Assembly (NCBI GenBank): GCA_027021185.1
Contig: JALUUU010000256.1
Coordinates: 1-5,323, forward strand
Length of the DNA stretch: 5,323 bases
Origin: an archaeon
Lineage (GTDB): Archaea; Hydrothermarchaeota; Hydrothermarchaeia; Hydrothermarchaeales; JALUUU01
Direction: 5' to 3'
Made by a program: the position numbers and the translations under genes. Every line of letters begins with the position of its first letter. Position 1 is the first letter of the stretch. Below, piece by piece: positions 1 through 4,979 of the stretch. The notes under the pieces are model-generated. The model saw only the letters and a program-made list of their open reading frames with translations, was not told the DNA's origin and did no database searches.

Positions 1-224
1 CCGTAGGGATGCTCCTCATCCGCGGGCTTTGAGGAGAGCCTTATCCCCAGCCAGGTAGCTCCCGACACGAGGATGTCGGAGAAAGAGTGGAGGGAGTCGG
101 CGATTACCGCCACACTACCGGAGAACACCCCTGCCATGAATTTGAAGGCTGACAGGAAGATGTTGCCCACAATCCCCAGCATGGCGGCTCTTTCCCCGAG
201 AGCCCCGCGATTCCTGATGTCCAT
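1..224 (-). CDS. Cation diffusion facilitator (CDF) family metal transporter, N-terminal fragment
   Basis: This is the first 74 codons of a CDF family exporter, cut by the left window edge. CDF proteins are inner-membrane homodimers that expel divalent metals (Zn, Fe, Mn, Co and others) in exchange for protons. Residues about 14-34 form the first membrane helix, with the family pattern LGI-x2-N-x6-K-x3-G-x3-GS. The second helix carries ADSLHSFSD at 42-50; H46 and D50 form the HXXXD metal-site half seen in this family. HPYG near the cut matches the conserved HPYGH loop before helix 3. The ATG at 222-224 was chosen because the complete first helix follows it and no Shine-Dalgarno sequence precedes it, as expected for a leaderless gene. 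It lies 45 bp after the nine-haem cytochrome on the same strand and may have a weak promoter of its own or be reached by read-through. The metal cannot be deduced from this part. The family is clear. Confidence 0.9.
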   Translation of the reverse strand, partial: MDIRNRGALGERAAMLGIVGNIFLSAFKFMAGVFSGSVAVIADSLHSFSDILVSGATWLGIRLSSKPADEEHPY

Positions 225-247
225 GCGGGGTTTATATGGGCCCAGGG

Positions 248-256
248 GTTAAAAAT
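248..256 (-). promoter_or_regulatory. Weak TATA-like box / T5 tract between the nine-haem cytochrome and the CDF gene
   Basis: On the minus strand this reads ATTTTTAAC, centred about 28 nt before the CDF start codon, the same spacing seen at the other promoters here. It also follows the cytochrome stop codon by about 14 nt, so the T5 tract could instead, or also, help end the upstream operon. The match to a TATA box is poor, so the promoter role is tentative. Confidence 0.35.
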
Positions 257-269
257 GGTATGGCCCCCC

Positions 270-1010
270 TTAGTCGAAGTCTTCTTTGAACCACTTTTTG
301 CCTTTTTTTGTGTAGTGGCACTCCAGGCAGCTGCGGACGTCATAGTCATAGATGCCGTGCTCAACGTGCTCTCCGTACATCTCCCCCCTGCTGTGGCATC
401 CTGATACGTTGCAGGAGGGCTCCCTGGTGAAGCCTTTGGGATGGCAGTCTTTGCACTTGAGGCGGTAGTGGTGCTTGTCTATCACATACCCTGTCTTGGA
501 GTGGTCGAAGTCTTTGAGGTCTATTTTTCCTCCTCGGTGGCAGTCCAGGCATTGACCGCCGAATACGGTTTTATGCTCTCTGAGGTCAAATCCCTTCCCA
601 TTTTGTTGGTGGCAGTCCTCGCAGGCAGGGGTGGGGTCCCTTAGATAGCCCTTGGGATGGCAGTCCTGGCATCCCAGGTCTGCGTGGCCCTCTGTGATCT
701 TGTAGTCCACCCTGCTGTGGTCGAAGTAGGATATGGAGACGTTTCTCCCCTTATGCTCGGGATGGCAGCTCAGGCATTCTCGGCCGTGGGAAACGGGATC
801 TACCCTGGGCTCTGTCCTGGAGTGACAGTCTGTGCATTTCTCTGTCAGCGGACCCTTCCAGGGCTCATGGCACTCCATGCACTGGCCCTCTATTTCTGCA
901 TGGCCCTTCATCACCTTCCCTGGCATAAATATCTCGGGAGACGCGGTGGCTATCGCTAAAAGGGGGACCACCAGCACCACTATGAAGGAGACGATGGGGG
1001 AGAGCCTCAC
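270..1010 (-). CDS. Exported nine-haem c-type cytochrome (cytochrome c3/c7-like)
   Basis: This 246-residue protein is an electron carrier expected on the outer face of the membrane. A hydrophobic segment at residues 5-22, followed by ATASPE, is a signal peptide or an uncleaved anchor. Eight CXXCH motifs begin at C44, C59, C79, C114, C130, C154, C186 and C228. A CX4CH motif begins at C200, giving nine covalent haem sites. Many extra histidines (for example in FDHS, EGHA, REHK, EHVEH) can serve as distal ligands, giving low-potential bis-His haems as in cytochrome c3/c7-type families. Residues 96-134 and 168-206 are an internal repeat of equal length. The start is GTG at 1010, preceded by a strong Shine-Dalgarno sequence that overlaps the stop of the upstream b-type gene; an ATG 4 nt upstream is out of frame. 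It is the second gene of an operon with the b-type protein, only 10 nt apart, and probably receives its electrons. The physiological electron acceptor is unknown. Confidence 0.93.
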   Translation of the reverse strand: MRLSPIVSFIVVLVVPLLAIATASPEIFMPGKVMKGHAEIEGQCMECHEPWKGPLTEKCTDCHSRTEPRVDPVSHGRECLSCHPEHKGRNVSISYFDHSRVDYKITEGHADLGCQDCHPKGYLRDPTPACEDCHQQNGKGFDLREHKTVFGGQCLDCHRGGKIDLKDFDHSKTGYVIDKHHYRLKCKDCHPKGFTREPSCNVSGCHSRGEMYGEHVEHGIYDYDVRSCLECHYTKKGKKWFKEDFD

Positions 1011-1014
1011 TCAT

Positions 1015-1022
1015 ATCACCTC
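1015..1022 (-). promoter_or_regulatory. Shine-Dalgarno site of the nine-haem cytochrome, overlapping the upstream stop codon
   Basis: The minus strand reads GAGGTGAT, a near-complete complement of the archaeal 16S rRNA 3' end, four nt before the GTG start. Its first two bases belong to the TGA stop of the membrane b-type gene, so translation of the two cistrons is probably coupled. It is the only clear Shine-Dalgarno sequence I see in the window, and it fixes the GTG as the start. Confidence 0.8.
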
Positions 1023-1563
1023 AGTAGTAGTATACGCTCAGGATGTGAAGGACGACGGTGATGAAGAAGAGGGTTGTAAGGGGTATGTGGACCGAGCGCC
1101 ATCTCCCCAGGAGGCTTCTCATTTTTTCAATGCCGTTGAGAGCGACTGTGCCGTTGGCAACGCCTCCGGCGTCCTTGTTCTTCTTCAGCATTCTCTCCAT
1201 CTTCCTCACCTTGTTGAAGATGTACCTCCCGGTGATGCCGCTCATGACCACAACCAGCATCAGCCCGGCGCTGGTTCCCGCCAGGCCTTCAAAGCTCAGA
1301 GAGGTGTGAACCAGGATTATCGCCGGCCCTAACAGGCCCGTGAGGATGTGGAGCTCCAGGGATTCCTTCAAGGATTTTCCCGGCAGAAACTTGGATTTCC
1401 GCAGCTTTTTAATCCGTTTTCTGAGGCTGTATGCCAGGAGGAAGGCGAACATGTAGAATGTTCCGAGGTAGCCCAGGAAGACCCTTTGAGAGTAAGTCAT
1501 CTCAGGGAACCCCATGACTAATGCTATGCTGATTAAGGCGATTAAGACCAGTATAAGCTTCAT
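1021..1563 (-). CDS. Integral membrane di-haem b-type cytochrome-like protein, quinol-side partner of the nine-haem cytochrome
   Basis: This 180-residue protein has about five hydrophobic helices: 3-18, 26-46, 70-89, 97-117 and 158-178. Helix 3 holds H72 and H86 and helix 5 holds H159 and H173. Both pairs are spaced HX13H, the arrangement by which cytochrome b and ferric-reductase-like proteins bind two stacked b haems across the membrane. Basic loops (about 48-60 and 118-131) probably face the cytoplasm. The inferred role is to oxidise membrane (mena)quinol and pass electrons outward to the nine-haem cytochrome encoded 10 nt downstream in the same operon. No closer family is recognised with certainty, and haem binding is inferred from the histidine pattern only. 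The ATG at 1563 lies about 28 nt after a good TATA box, so the mRNA is probably leaderless. It could instead be a simple membrane anchor, but the double HX13H makes that less likely. Confidence 0.75.
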   Translation of the reverse strand: MKLILVLIALISIALVMGFPEMTYSQRVFLGYLGTFYMFAFLLAYSLRKRIKKLRKSKFLPGKSLKESLELHILTGLLGPAIILVHTSLSFEGLAGTSAGLMLVVVMSGITGRYIFNKVRKMERMLKKNKDAGGVANGTVALNGIEKMRSLLGRWRSVHIPLTTLFFITVVLHILSVYYY

Positions 1564-1586
1564 ATTATTATTTTTGGCGTTATTTC

Positions 1587-1614
1587 AATTATAAATAGTT
1601 TTTCCTAAATAATT
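1587..1614 (-). repeat. Inverted repeat AATTAT/ATAATT flanking the cytochrome operon TATA box
   Basis: AATTAT (1587-1592) and ATAATT (1609-1614) form perfect 6-bp arms enclosing the BRE and most of the TATA box. A dimeric regulator bound there would block TBP/TFB. The region is very AT-rich, so such arms could arise by chance; it is listed as a candidate operator only. Confidence 0.25.
1588..1597 (-). promoter_or_regulatory. TATA box of the b-type/nine-haem cytochrome operon
   Basis: The minus strand reads TATTTATAAT, preceded by the purine-rich stretch GGAAAAAC, a plausible BRE. The box centre is about 28 nt from the ATG at 1563, which predicts initiation at or within a few bases of the start codon. 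It is one of the best archaeal promoter matches in the window. Confidence 0.7.
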
Positions 1615-1617
1615 AAT

Positions 1618-1625
1618 AAAAAAAA
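1618..1625 (-). terminator. T8 tract, archaeal-type intrinsic terminator of the membrane winged-helix gene
   Basis: The minus strand carries eight consecutive T residues just after GCC, about 45 nt past the stop codon of the regulator gene at 1670. Archaeal RNA polymerase terminates at T-rich tracts without needing a hairpin. The tract lies immediately before the promoter of the next operon, so it separates the two transcription units. Confidence 0.6.
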
Positions 1626-1669
1626 GGCTGAATTATGTTCGATTTTGTTTTTTATCTTTCGAGAGAGTT

Positions 1670-2098
1670 CTATTCCTTTCGAGGGCGGATGTCTCTTTTC
1701 AGGGTCACAAGGTTGGTTCTCCCCCTGCTCTCCTTCTTTATTATTCCCTTCTTCTCCAAGCTGGAAAGCACCTCGCTCACCCTGGCCCTTGAGAGGCCTG
1801 AAAGCTGGGGGAGTTTGTCCTGGTAAACCTTGCCTTTCTCTTTTATCAGGGCCAGGAAAACCTTGTTCTCGCTCTCTGTGAGGCCCGGGACGCTGAGGAA
1901 GATCTCCTCTGATTTTTTCTCTGTGGGGACCCTCTTACGCAGGAAGTAGGAGTAGGAGCTGAGAACTCCCAGCACGAACCCCAGGACCAGGCCCATGAAC
2001 AGGTAGTTGTATCCAATTCCGGCTCCCTCATCCTCATCCCCCGCCACGACAGCTGCGGAAAAAAGGAGTATAAGCAGACCTATGGCCAGAGCTTTCAT
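1670..2098 (-). CDS. Membrane-anchored winged-helix transcriptional regulator
   Basis: This 142-residue protein combines an N-terminal hydrophobic segment (residues 3-20, signal-like, ending in VVAG), a short acidic patch (DEDEG, 21-25), a membrane helix at about 30-52 ending in the basic stop-transfer LRKR, and a cytoplasmic winged helix at about 72-133. The winged helix has the LTESENKVFLALI first helix, a SGLSRARVSEVLSSL recognition region and a wing around ESRGRTNLVTL, resembling MarR/TrmB-like archaeal domains. The design suggests a regulator held at the membrane and controlled through its membrane segments, with almost no external sensor domain. It lies 106 bp upstream of the b-type/nine-haem cytochrome operon on the same strand, making that operon a natural target, by inference. 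It has its own promoter and a T8 terminator. The exact family and signal are unknown; whether the N-terminal segment is cleaved or stays as a second helix cannot be decided. Confidence 0.85.
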   Translation of the reverse strand: MKALAIGLLILLFSAAVVAGDEDEGAGIGYNYLFMGLVLGFVLGVLSSYSYFLRKRVPTEKKSEEIFLSVPGLTESENKVFLALIKEKGKVYQDKLPQLSGLSRARVSEVLSSLEKKGIIKKESRGRTNLVTLKRDIRPRKE

Positions 2099-2120
2099 GG
2101 TATAATCTTGTCTTCGAGGG

Positions 2121-2130
2121 ATTAATAAAT
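2121..2130 (-). promoter_or_regulatory. TATA box of the membrane winged-helix regulator
   Basis: The minus strand reads ATTTATTAAT, centred 27.5 nt before the ATG at 2098, so the transcript is predicted to be leaderless. It starts within a base of the stop codon of the upstream RNA methyltransferase gene, showing that the two genes need not be cotranscribed. Confidence 0.6.
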
Positions 2131-3029
2131 TAACTCTTTCTAAGCCTAAGCTTGGCGATGAAGAATCCCTGGGTGCCGTGGACGTGAGGATAAAACCTCC
2201 TCGTCTTTCTGAGCTCGGGGCTCAGCTCCCTGCCGTTCCAAGAGGTCAGCCCCGGCTCGCCGTGCTCCACTTCCTCAACCCCCAGGTCGTATCTGCCCAA
2301 TAACCTGTCTACCATGAGCTCGTTCTCCTCCGGGAGAAAGCTGCAGGTGCAGTATACGATAACCCCTCTGTCTCTCAGAACCCCCAGGGCGGCCTCCAGA
2401 AGGGCCCCCTGCACGGCGGTGCATTTCTCCACGTCCCCCCGGTCTTTAATGGCGGCCTCCCTGTTCCTGTGCACAGTCCCCGTTCCCGTGCAGGGTGCGT
2501 CGAGGAGGATCTTGTCGAAGACCAGGCCAAAGTTCTCGACGCTTAGGGCGTTGGTTCTCACGGCCAATACGTTCTCCACCCCCAGGCGGCTCACGTTTGA
2601 TCGGAGGGACTTCATCCTCCTCCTGCTGAGGTCTATAGCGACGACGGTTCCCTGGTTCCCCATTATTTGGGCCAGGTAGGTTGTCTTCCCCCCTGGAGCG
2701 GCTGCCATGTCAAGGACCAGGTCGCGGCTCCTCGGTCCCAGTGCCTCACAGGCGTGCATAGATGAGGGATCCTGGATGAAATAGTAGCCCATGAGGTACT
2801 CGGGGGTGGCTCCGAGGGGCAGGGGGCAGGTTTTAACGAGGTATCCGTGGCGGGTCCAGGGAATCTTCTCCAGGGTGAATCCCCTGTCCCTAAGCCTGGC
2901 CGCCAGTTCCTCCTCCCCTATTTTCAGGGTGTTCACCCTTATCGCCTTGGGCATCGGCTTTGCCAGAAGCTTGATCTCATCCTCGGTGAAGATGCGGCGA
3001 TACCTGTCCAGGAGAAAAGGGGAGAACAT
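2130..3029 (-). CDS. NOP2/Sun (RsmB/RsmF/Trm4) family RNA cytosine-5 methyltransferase
   Basis: This is an S-adenosylmethionine-dependent RNA m5C methyltransferase. Numbering from an upstream ATG at 3050: an N-terminal segment with the family motif IRVNTLK (37-43); the SAM-binding motif I DMAAAPGGKT (114-123); acidic D140 of motif II; motif IV LDAPCTGTGT with C187; and motif VI CTCSF with the catalytic C236. The C-terminal RRFYPHVHGTQGFFIAKLR is typical of the family. About 300 residues is normal for the archaeal Trm4-like members, which modify tRNA; rRNA is also possible. I place the start at the ATG of 3027-3029 (299 residues), because a TATA box lies exactly 27.5 nt upstream of it. The ATG at 3050 sits only 2 nt after that box and could not be on a transcript made from it. 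The gene is divergent from the CYTH gene, and both promoters share the intervening 39 bp. The family is certain, the RNA target is not. Confidence 0.93.
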   Translation of the reverse strand: MFSPFLLDRYRRIFTEDEIKLLAKPMPKAIRVNTLKIGEEELAARLRDRGFTLEKIPWTRHGYLVKTCPLPLGATPEYLMGYYFIQDPSSMHACEALGPRSRDLVLDMAAAPGGKTTYLAQIMGNQGTVVAIDLSRRRMKSLRSNVSRLGVENVLAVRTNALSVENFGLVFDKILLDAPCTGTGTVHRNREAAIKDRGDVEKCTAVQGALLEAALGVLRDRGVIVYCTCSFLPEENELMVDRLLGRYDLGVEEVEHGEPGLTSWNGRELSPELRKTRRFYPHVHGTQGFFIAKLRLRKS

Positions 3030-3037
3030 GCCTAAGG

Positions 3038-3045
3038 TTATATAC
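3038..3045 (+). promoter_or_regulatory. TATA box of the CYTH (cyaB) gene
   Basis: TTATATAC is centred 27.5 nt before the ATG at 3069, with CTAAGG upstream as a possible BRE. It predicts a leaderless transcript. It lies between the methyltransferase start and its TATA box, so the two core promoters overlap fully. Confidence 0.6.
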
Positions 3046-3052
3046 GGCATAG

Positions 3053-3061
3053 ATTATATTT
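3053..3061 (-). promoter_or_regulatory. TATA box of the RNA methyltransferase gene
   Basis: The minus strand reads AAATATAAT preceded by GGAAAA (BRE-like). The 8-mer AATATAAT is centred 27.5 nt from the ATG at 3029, which supports that start over the ATG at 3050. The box overlaps the region downstream of the opposing promoter at 3038-3045. Confidence 0.6.
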
Positions 3062-3068
3062 TTTCCAA

Positions 3069-3611
3069 ATGCTGGAGGCAGAGGTCAAAGCCAGAGTAGA
3101 GGATCTAGACAGGGTTGAGAAGAGGCTCTCGGGCCTCGGGGCCAAATATCTGGATGAAGAGAGCCAGGTCGATCTTTACTTCAACCACCCCAGCAGGGAC
3201 TTCTCCATCACCGACGAGGCCCTGAGGCTGCGGAGGGCCGGGAAGAGGCTTTTCTTGACCTATAAAGGGCCTAAGCTGGACTCCCTCACCAAGACACGGA
3301 TAGAGCACGAGGTAGGGATAGAAGACTTCGAAGGCGCCAGGGAGATACTCCTCAGCCTAGGATTCGTCCCAGTGGCGGAGGTCAGGAAGAACAGGAGGCT
3401 GTACTCCTGCAGGGGCTTTATCGTGTCGCTAGACTCCGTGGAGGGCCTCGGGAGCTATGTGGAGGTGGAGGGTAGAGCGGAGGAGTGTAAGACCCCTGAG
3501 AGGCTTCTCGGTTTTCTTCAGGAGCTCGGCATATCCCCGGAAGAATCGGAGAGGCGCTCATATCTGGAGCTGCTGCTGGATAAAAAGGCTAATGCAGGTC
3601 CACCAGATTAA
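3069..3611 (+). CDS. cyaB: CYTH-domain protein, class IV adenylate cyclase (CyaB) family
   Basis: This 180-residue protein belongs to the CYTH/triphosphate tunnel superfamily, whose members use Mg or Mn to act on triphosphates: CyaB makes cAMP from ATP, others hydrolyse thiamine triphosphate or tripolyphosphate. The defining ExExK motif is at E3, E5 and K7. Further tunnel residues are visible: R53 and R55 in LRLRR, K66 in YKGP, R77/E79/E81 in RIEHE, R106 and R109/R110 in VRKNRRLY, D122 in VSLD, and E132/E134 in YVEVEG. ERRSYLELLL (161-170) matches the CyaB C-terminal RSY-x2-LL signature, which favours the CyaB branch. The length is typical. The start is supported by the ExExK motif at the very N-terminus and by a TATA box 27.5 nt upstream. 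It ends in a 23-bp overlap with the convergent phosphoesterase. Cyclase activity is not established for most archaeal members; a triphosphatase is an equally fair reading. Confidence 0.88.
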   Translation: MLEAEVKARVEDLDRVEKRLSGLGAKYLDEESQVDLYFNHPSRDFSITDEALRLRRAGKRLFLTYKGPKLDSLTKTRIEHEVGIEDFEGAREILLSLGFVPVAEVRKNRRLYSCRGFIVSLDSVEGLGSYVEVEGRAEECKTPERLLGFLQELGISPEESERRSYLELLLDKKANAGPPD

Positions 3612-4242
3612 TAACGACTTTCCCGTCCAGGCCTATCTCGGCGAAGCCCATGTGCCCCGGGCCGGGGTTAACGATGCACGTATCCCCCAGGACATCTTCT
3701 CCTCTCGCCTCGTGAATATGGCCGCACACAACGAGGGCTATGTCTTTTTCCTCGATGAACTCCCTGACGCCTCTGCTCCCCACGTGAAACCCTGAGCTGG
3801 TGAGGTCTGCCTTGGTTCCGTAGGGTGGCGTGTGGCTGACCAAGACTTTTTTCTCATACTCTTTAACGGCTTCATATCCTCTCATCAGGATCTCTAACAG
3901 CCTTTCCTCCCTGTATTCCTGGGGGGTGCCGAAGGGCGTGATGGTGGAGCCCCCTACGCCGAAGAAAGCCATCCCCTCCTTCACTATCCCTCTTCCATGA
4001 ATGCTCACCCCGTATTCCTCGAGGACGTCGTTGACCTCCGGGGTGTCACAGTTCCCCGGAACTGCCAGGAGGCTGTCGTTGATCTTCAGGAGCCTCCCCA
4101 CGACATCCTCCGCTGTGGCTCGCTTACCAAAGTTGGTGATGTCCCCTGAAACGATGAAGATATCCGCCTCCTCTCCGGGTTTTCTCAGCCTGTCCAGGAC
4201 GCTGATCCTCCCGTGGAGGTCGGATATGCAGAGAAGGTTCAT
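3589..4242 (-). CDS. Calcineurin-like metallophosphoesterase, Icc-related
   Basis: This 217-residue protein is a predicted cytoplasmic di-metal phosphoesterase with all signature motifs in order: DLH (D8, H10), GDITNFG (33-39), GNCD (63-66), SH at 136-137 in place of the usual GH, and GHIH (174-177), followed by NPGPG. It resembles the small archaeal Icc-related phosphoesterases, whose relatives cleave cyclic nucleotides or other phosphodiesters and monoesters; the substrate is not deducible. The ATG at 4242 is chosen over one 60 nt upstream because MNLLCISDLHG starts directly at the first beta strand of the fold, and a TATA box lies 27.5 nt before it, inside the would-be extension. Its stop codon lies within the last codons of the CYTH gene (tail-to-tail overlap of 23 bp). 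Upstream, the CARF-HTH gene lies on the same strand 73 bp away. Confidence 0.9.
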   Translation of the reverse strand: MNLLCISDLHGRISVLDRLRKPGEEADIFIVSGDITNFGKRATAEDVVGRLLKINDSLLAVPGNCDTPEVNDVLEEYGVSIHGRGIVKEGMAFFGVGGSTITPFGTPQEYREERLLEILMRGYEAVKEYEKKVLVSHTPPYGTKADLTSSGFHVGSRGVREFIEEKDIALVVCGHIHEARGEDVLGDTCIVNPGPGHMGFAEIGLDGKVVINLVDLH

Positions 4243-4264
4243 GGAGATGGATAGACATTGCCGG

Positions 4265-4273
4265 ATAAATAAA
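4265..4273 (-). promoter_or_regulatory. TATA box of the metallophosphoesterase gene
   Basis: The minus strand reads TTTATTTAT after GTAAAAA (BRE-like). The 8-mer TTTATTTA is centred 27.5 nt before the ATG at 4242. This argues for a separate, leaderless transcript and for the shorter protein. Confidence 0.6.
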
Positions 4274-4315
4274 TTTTTACGCCCCTCCTCCTCGGCTGTC
4301 ATCAGATGCTTATAA

Positions 4316-4942
4316 TTAGATATACGCCCTTAGTAGCATTTTACCCAGGGTTGTGAGCCTGACCCTGGCGGTTTTGCCTCCGTCCATCTCCACTAGGCCG
4401 AGGCCGATGAGGCCCTGGGTCTTGGAGCTGCCGTGGAGGTGATATGATATAAGGGGAGGACTCATCCCTGCCGCCTTCGCCAGGCCATCCAGGGTGAGGG
4501 ATCCGTCTATGAGGGTTCTGAGGATCCTCATTTTTTTCTCCGATATCAGCCTGTAGTATGAGAACTTCAGCACCGGGAAGAGCATCGGTTTACCGTCTTT
4601 AACACCGAAGGCCTTTATGCCGTTCACGAAAGCCGCGCTGAGAGCTATGCAGGCGCTCACCTTATCGCCGCTGGCCACGTTTAGAAGAAGCTTTTCCTCT
4701 CCCTCTCTCCTCTTCAGCTGGTTGACTATCCTGAAAAATCCCTCGAACATGTCCCCCTCGATAGGCATGACCTCGTAGGGTATCTGGAACTTCTCCATGT
4801 CCCTCCCCACGGCCTTGGCTGTTTCCAGGGAGTCCTGTGAGACTATGAGGACAACTTTTTCCACCGGGAACTCCCTTATCCCTATGAAGAGGTTTCTCCA
4901 GTCTTCCCCCAAGGGCGCGACTAATGTGTACCCCATGCTCAT
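4316..4942 (-). CDS. CARF-like sensor domain fused to a C-terminal winged helix (Csa3/DUF6293-like regulator)
   Basis: This 208-residue protein has a Rossmann-like N-terminal half (residues 4-125) with alternating strands and helices: YTLVAPLGE, KVVLIVSQD, IPYEVMPI, KLLLNVASGDKVSA and IKAFGVKDG. The NVASGDK stretch (88-94) is where CARF proteins carry their nucleotide-binding N-x-[ST]-[GS]-x-[KR] type motif. A winged helix follows at about 136-206, with a recognition region around AKAAGMSPPLISYHLHG and a wing near DGGKTARVRLT. The order CARF then HTH is that of Csa3 and the archaeal HFX_2341/DUF6293-type regulators. Csa3 proteins respond to cyclic oligoadenylates and control CRISPR functions; whether this one does is unknown, since no cas gene or CRISPR is visible here. 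It is divergent from the lipoprotein cytochrome. The ATG at 4942 is favoured by a TATA-like box 27.5 nt upstream; an ATG two codons later (4936) is also possible. Confidence 0.8.
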   Translation of the reverse strand: MSMGYTLVAPLGEDWRNLFIGIREFPVEKVVLIVSQDSLETAKAVGRDMEKFQIPYEVMPIEGDMFEGFFRIVNQLKRREGEEKLLLNVASGDKVSACIALSAAFVNGIKAFGVKDGKPMLFPVLKFSYYRLISEKKMRILRTLIDGSLTLDGLAKAAGMSPPLISYHLHGSSKTQGLIGLGLVEMDGGKTARVRLTTLGKMLLRAYI

Positions 4943-4965
4943 GAATCCCCCAAAGAAGTATTTAA

Positions 4966-4973
4966 GTATATTG
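4966..4973 (-). promoter_or_regulatory. Probable TATA box of the CARF-HTH gene
   Basis: The minus strand reads CAATATAC, centred 27.5 nt before the ATG at 4942 and sharing ATATAC with the CYTH-gene promoter. A second AT-rich element (ACTTAAAT, 4960-4967) would fit the ATG at 4936 equally well, so the exact box is uncertain. Confidence 0.45.
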
Positions 4974-4979
4974 TTAAAT

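Noticed and set aside
232..239. TATATAAA-like element on the minus strand just before the CDF start codon
   Set aside because: Its centre is only about 11 nt from the ATG, so transcription from it would begin inside the gene, and no in-frame start codon lies at the expected position.
104..364. 86-codon minus-strand open frame at the left edge
   Set aside because: It overlaps the CDF gene in another frame and crosses the end of the nine-haem cytochrome; low-complexity S/T/K-rich product with no domain.
1012..1014. Minus-strand ATG between the Shine-Dalgarno site and the GTG start of the nine-haem cytochrome
   Set aside because: It opens a different frame from the cytochrome and the product would have no haem motifs.
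832..1332. 166-codon plus-strand open frame across the end of the b-type gene and the start of the nine-haem cytochrome
   Set aside because: It is antisense to two well-supported genes, has no recognisable domain and has an unlikely composition; a shadow of GC-rich codons.
1656..1683. Direct repeat CTTTCGAG, two copies 20 bp apart
   Set aside because: The second copy lies within the coding end of the winged-helix gene and the unit is only 8 bp; no context supports a function.
2314..2679. 121-codon plus-strand open frame
   Set aside because: It lies wholly antisense to the core of the RNA methyltransferase, whose catalytic motifs establish the true frame; no TATA box and no domain.
4243..4302. 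20-residue N-terminal extension of the metallophosphoesterase from the ATG at 4302
   Set aside because: It contains the predicted TATA box, has no family counterpart, and the calcineurin-like fold starts cleanly at the ATG of 4242.
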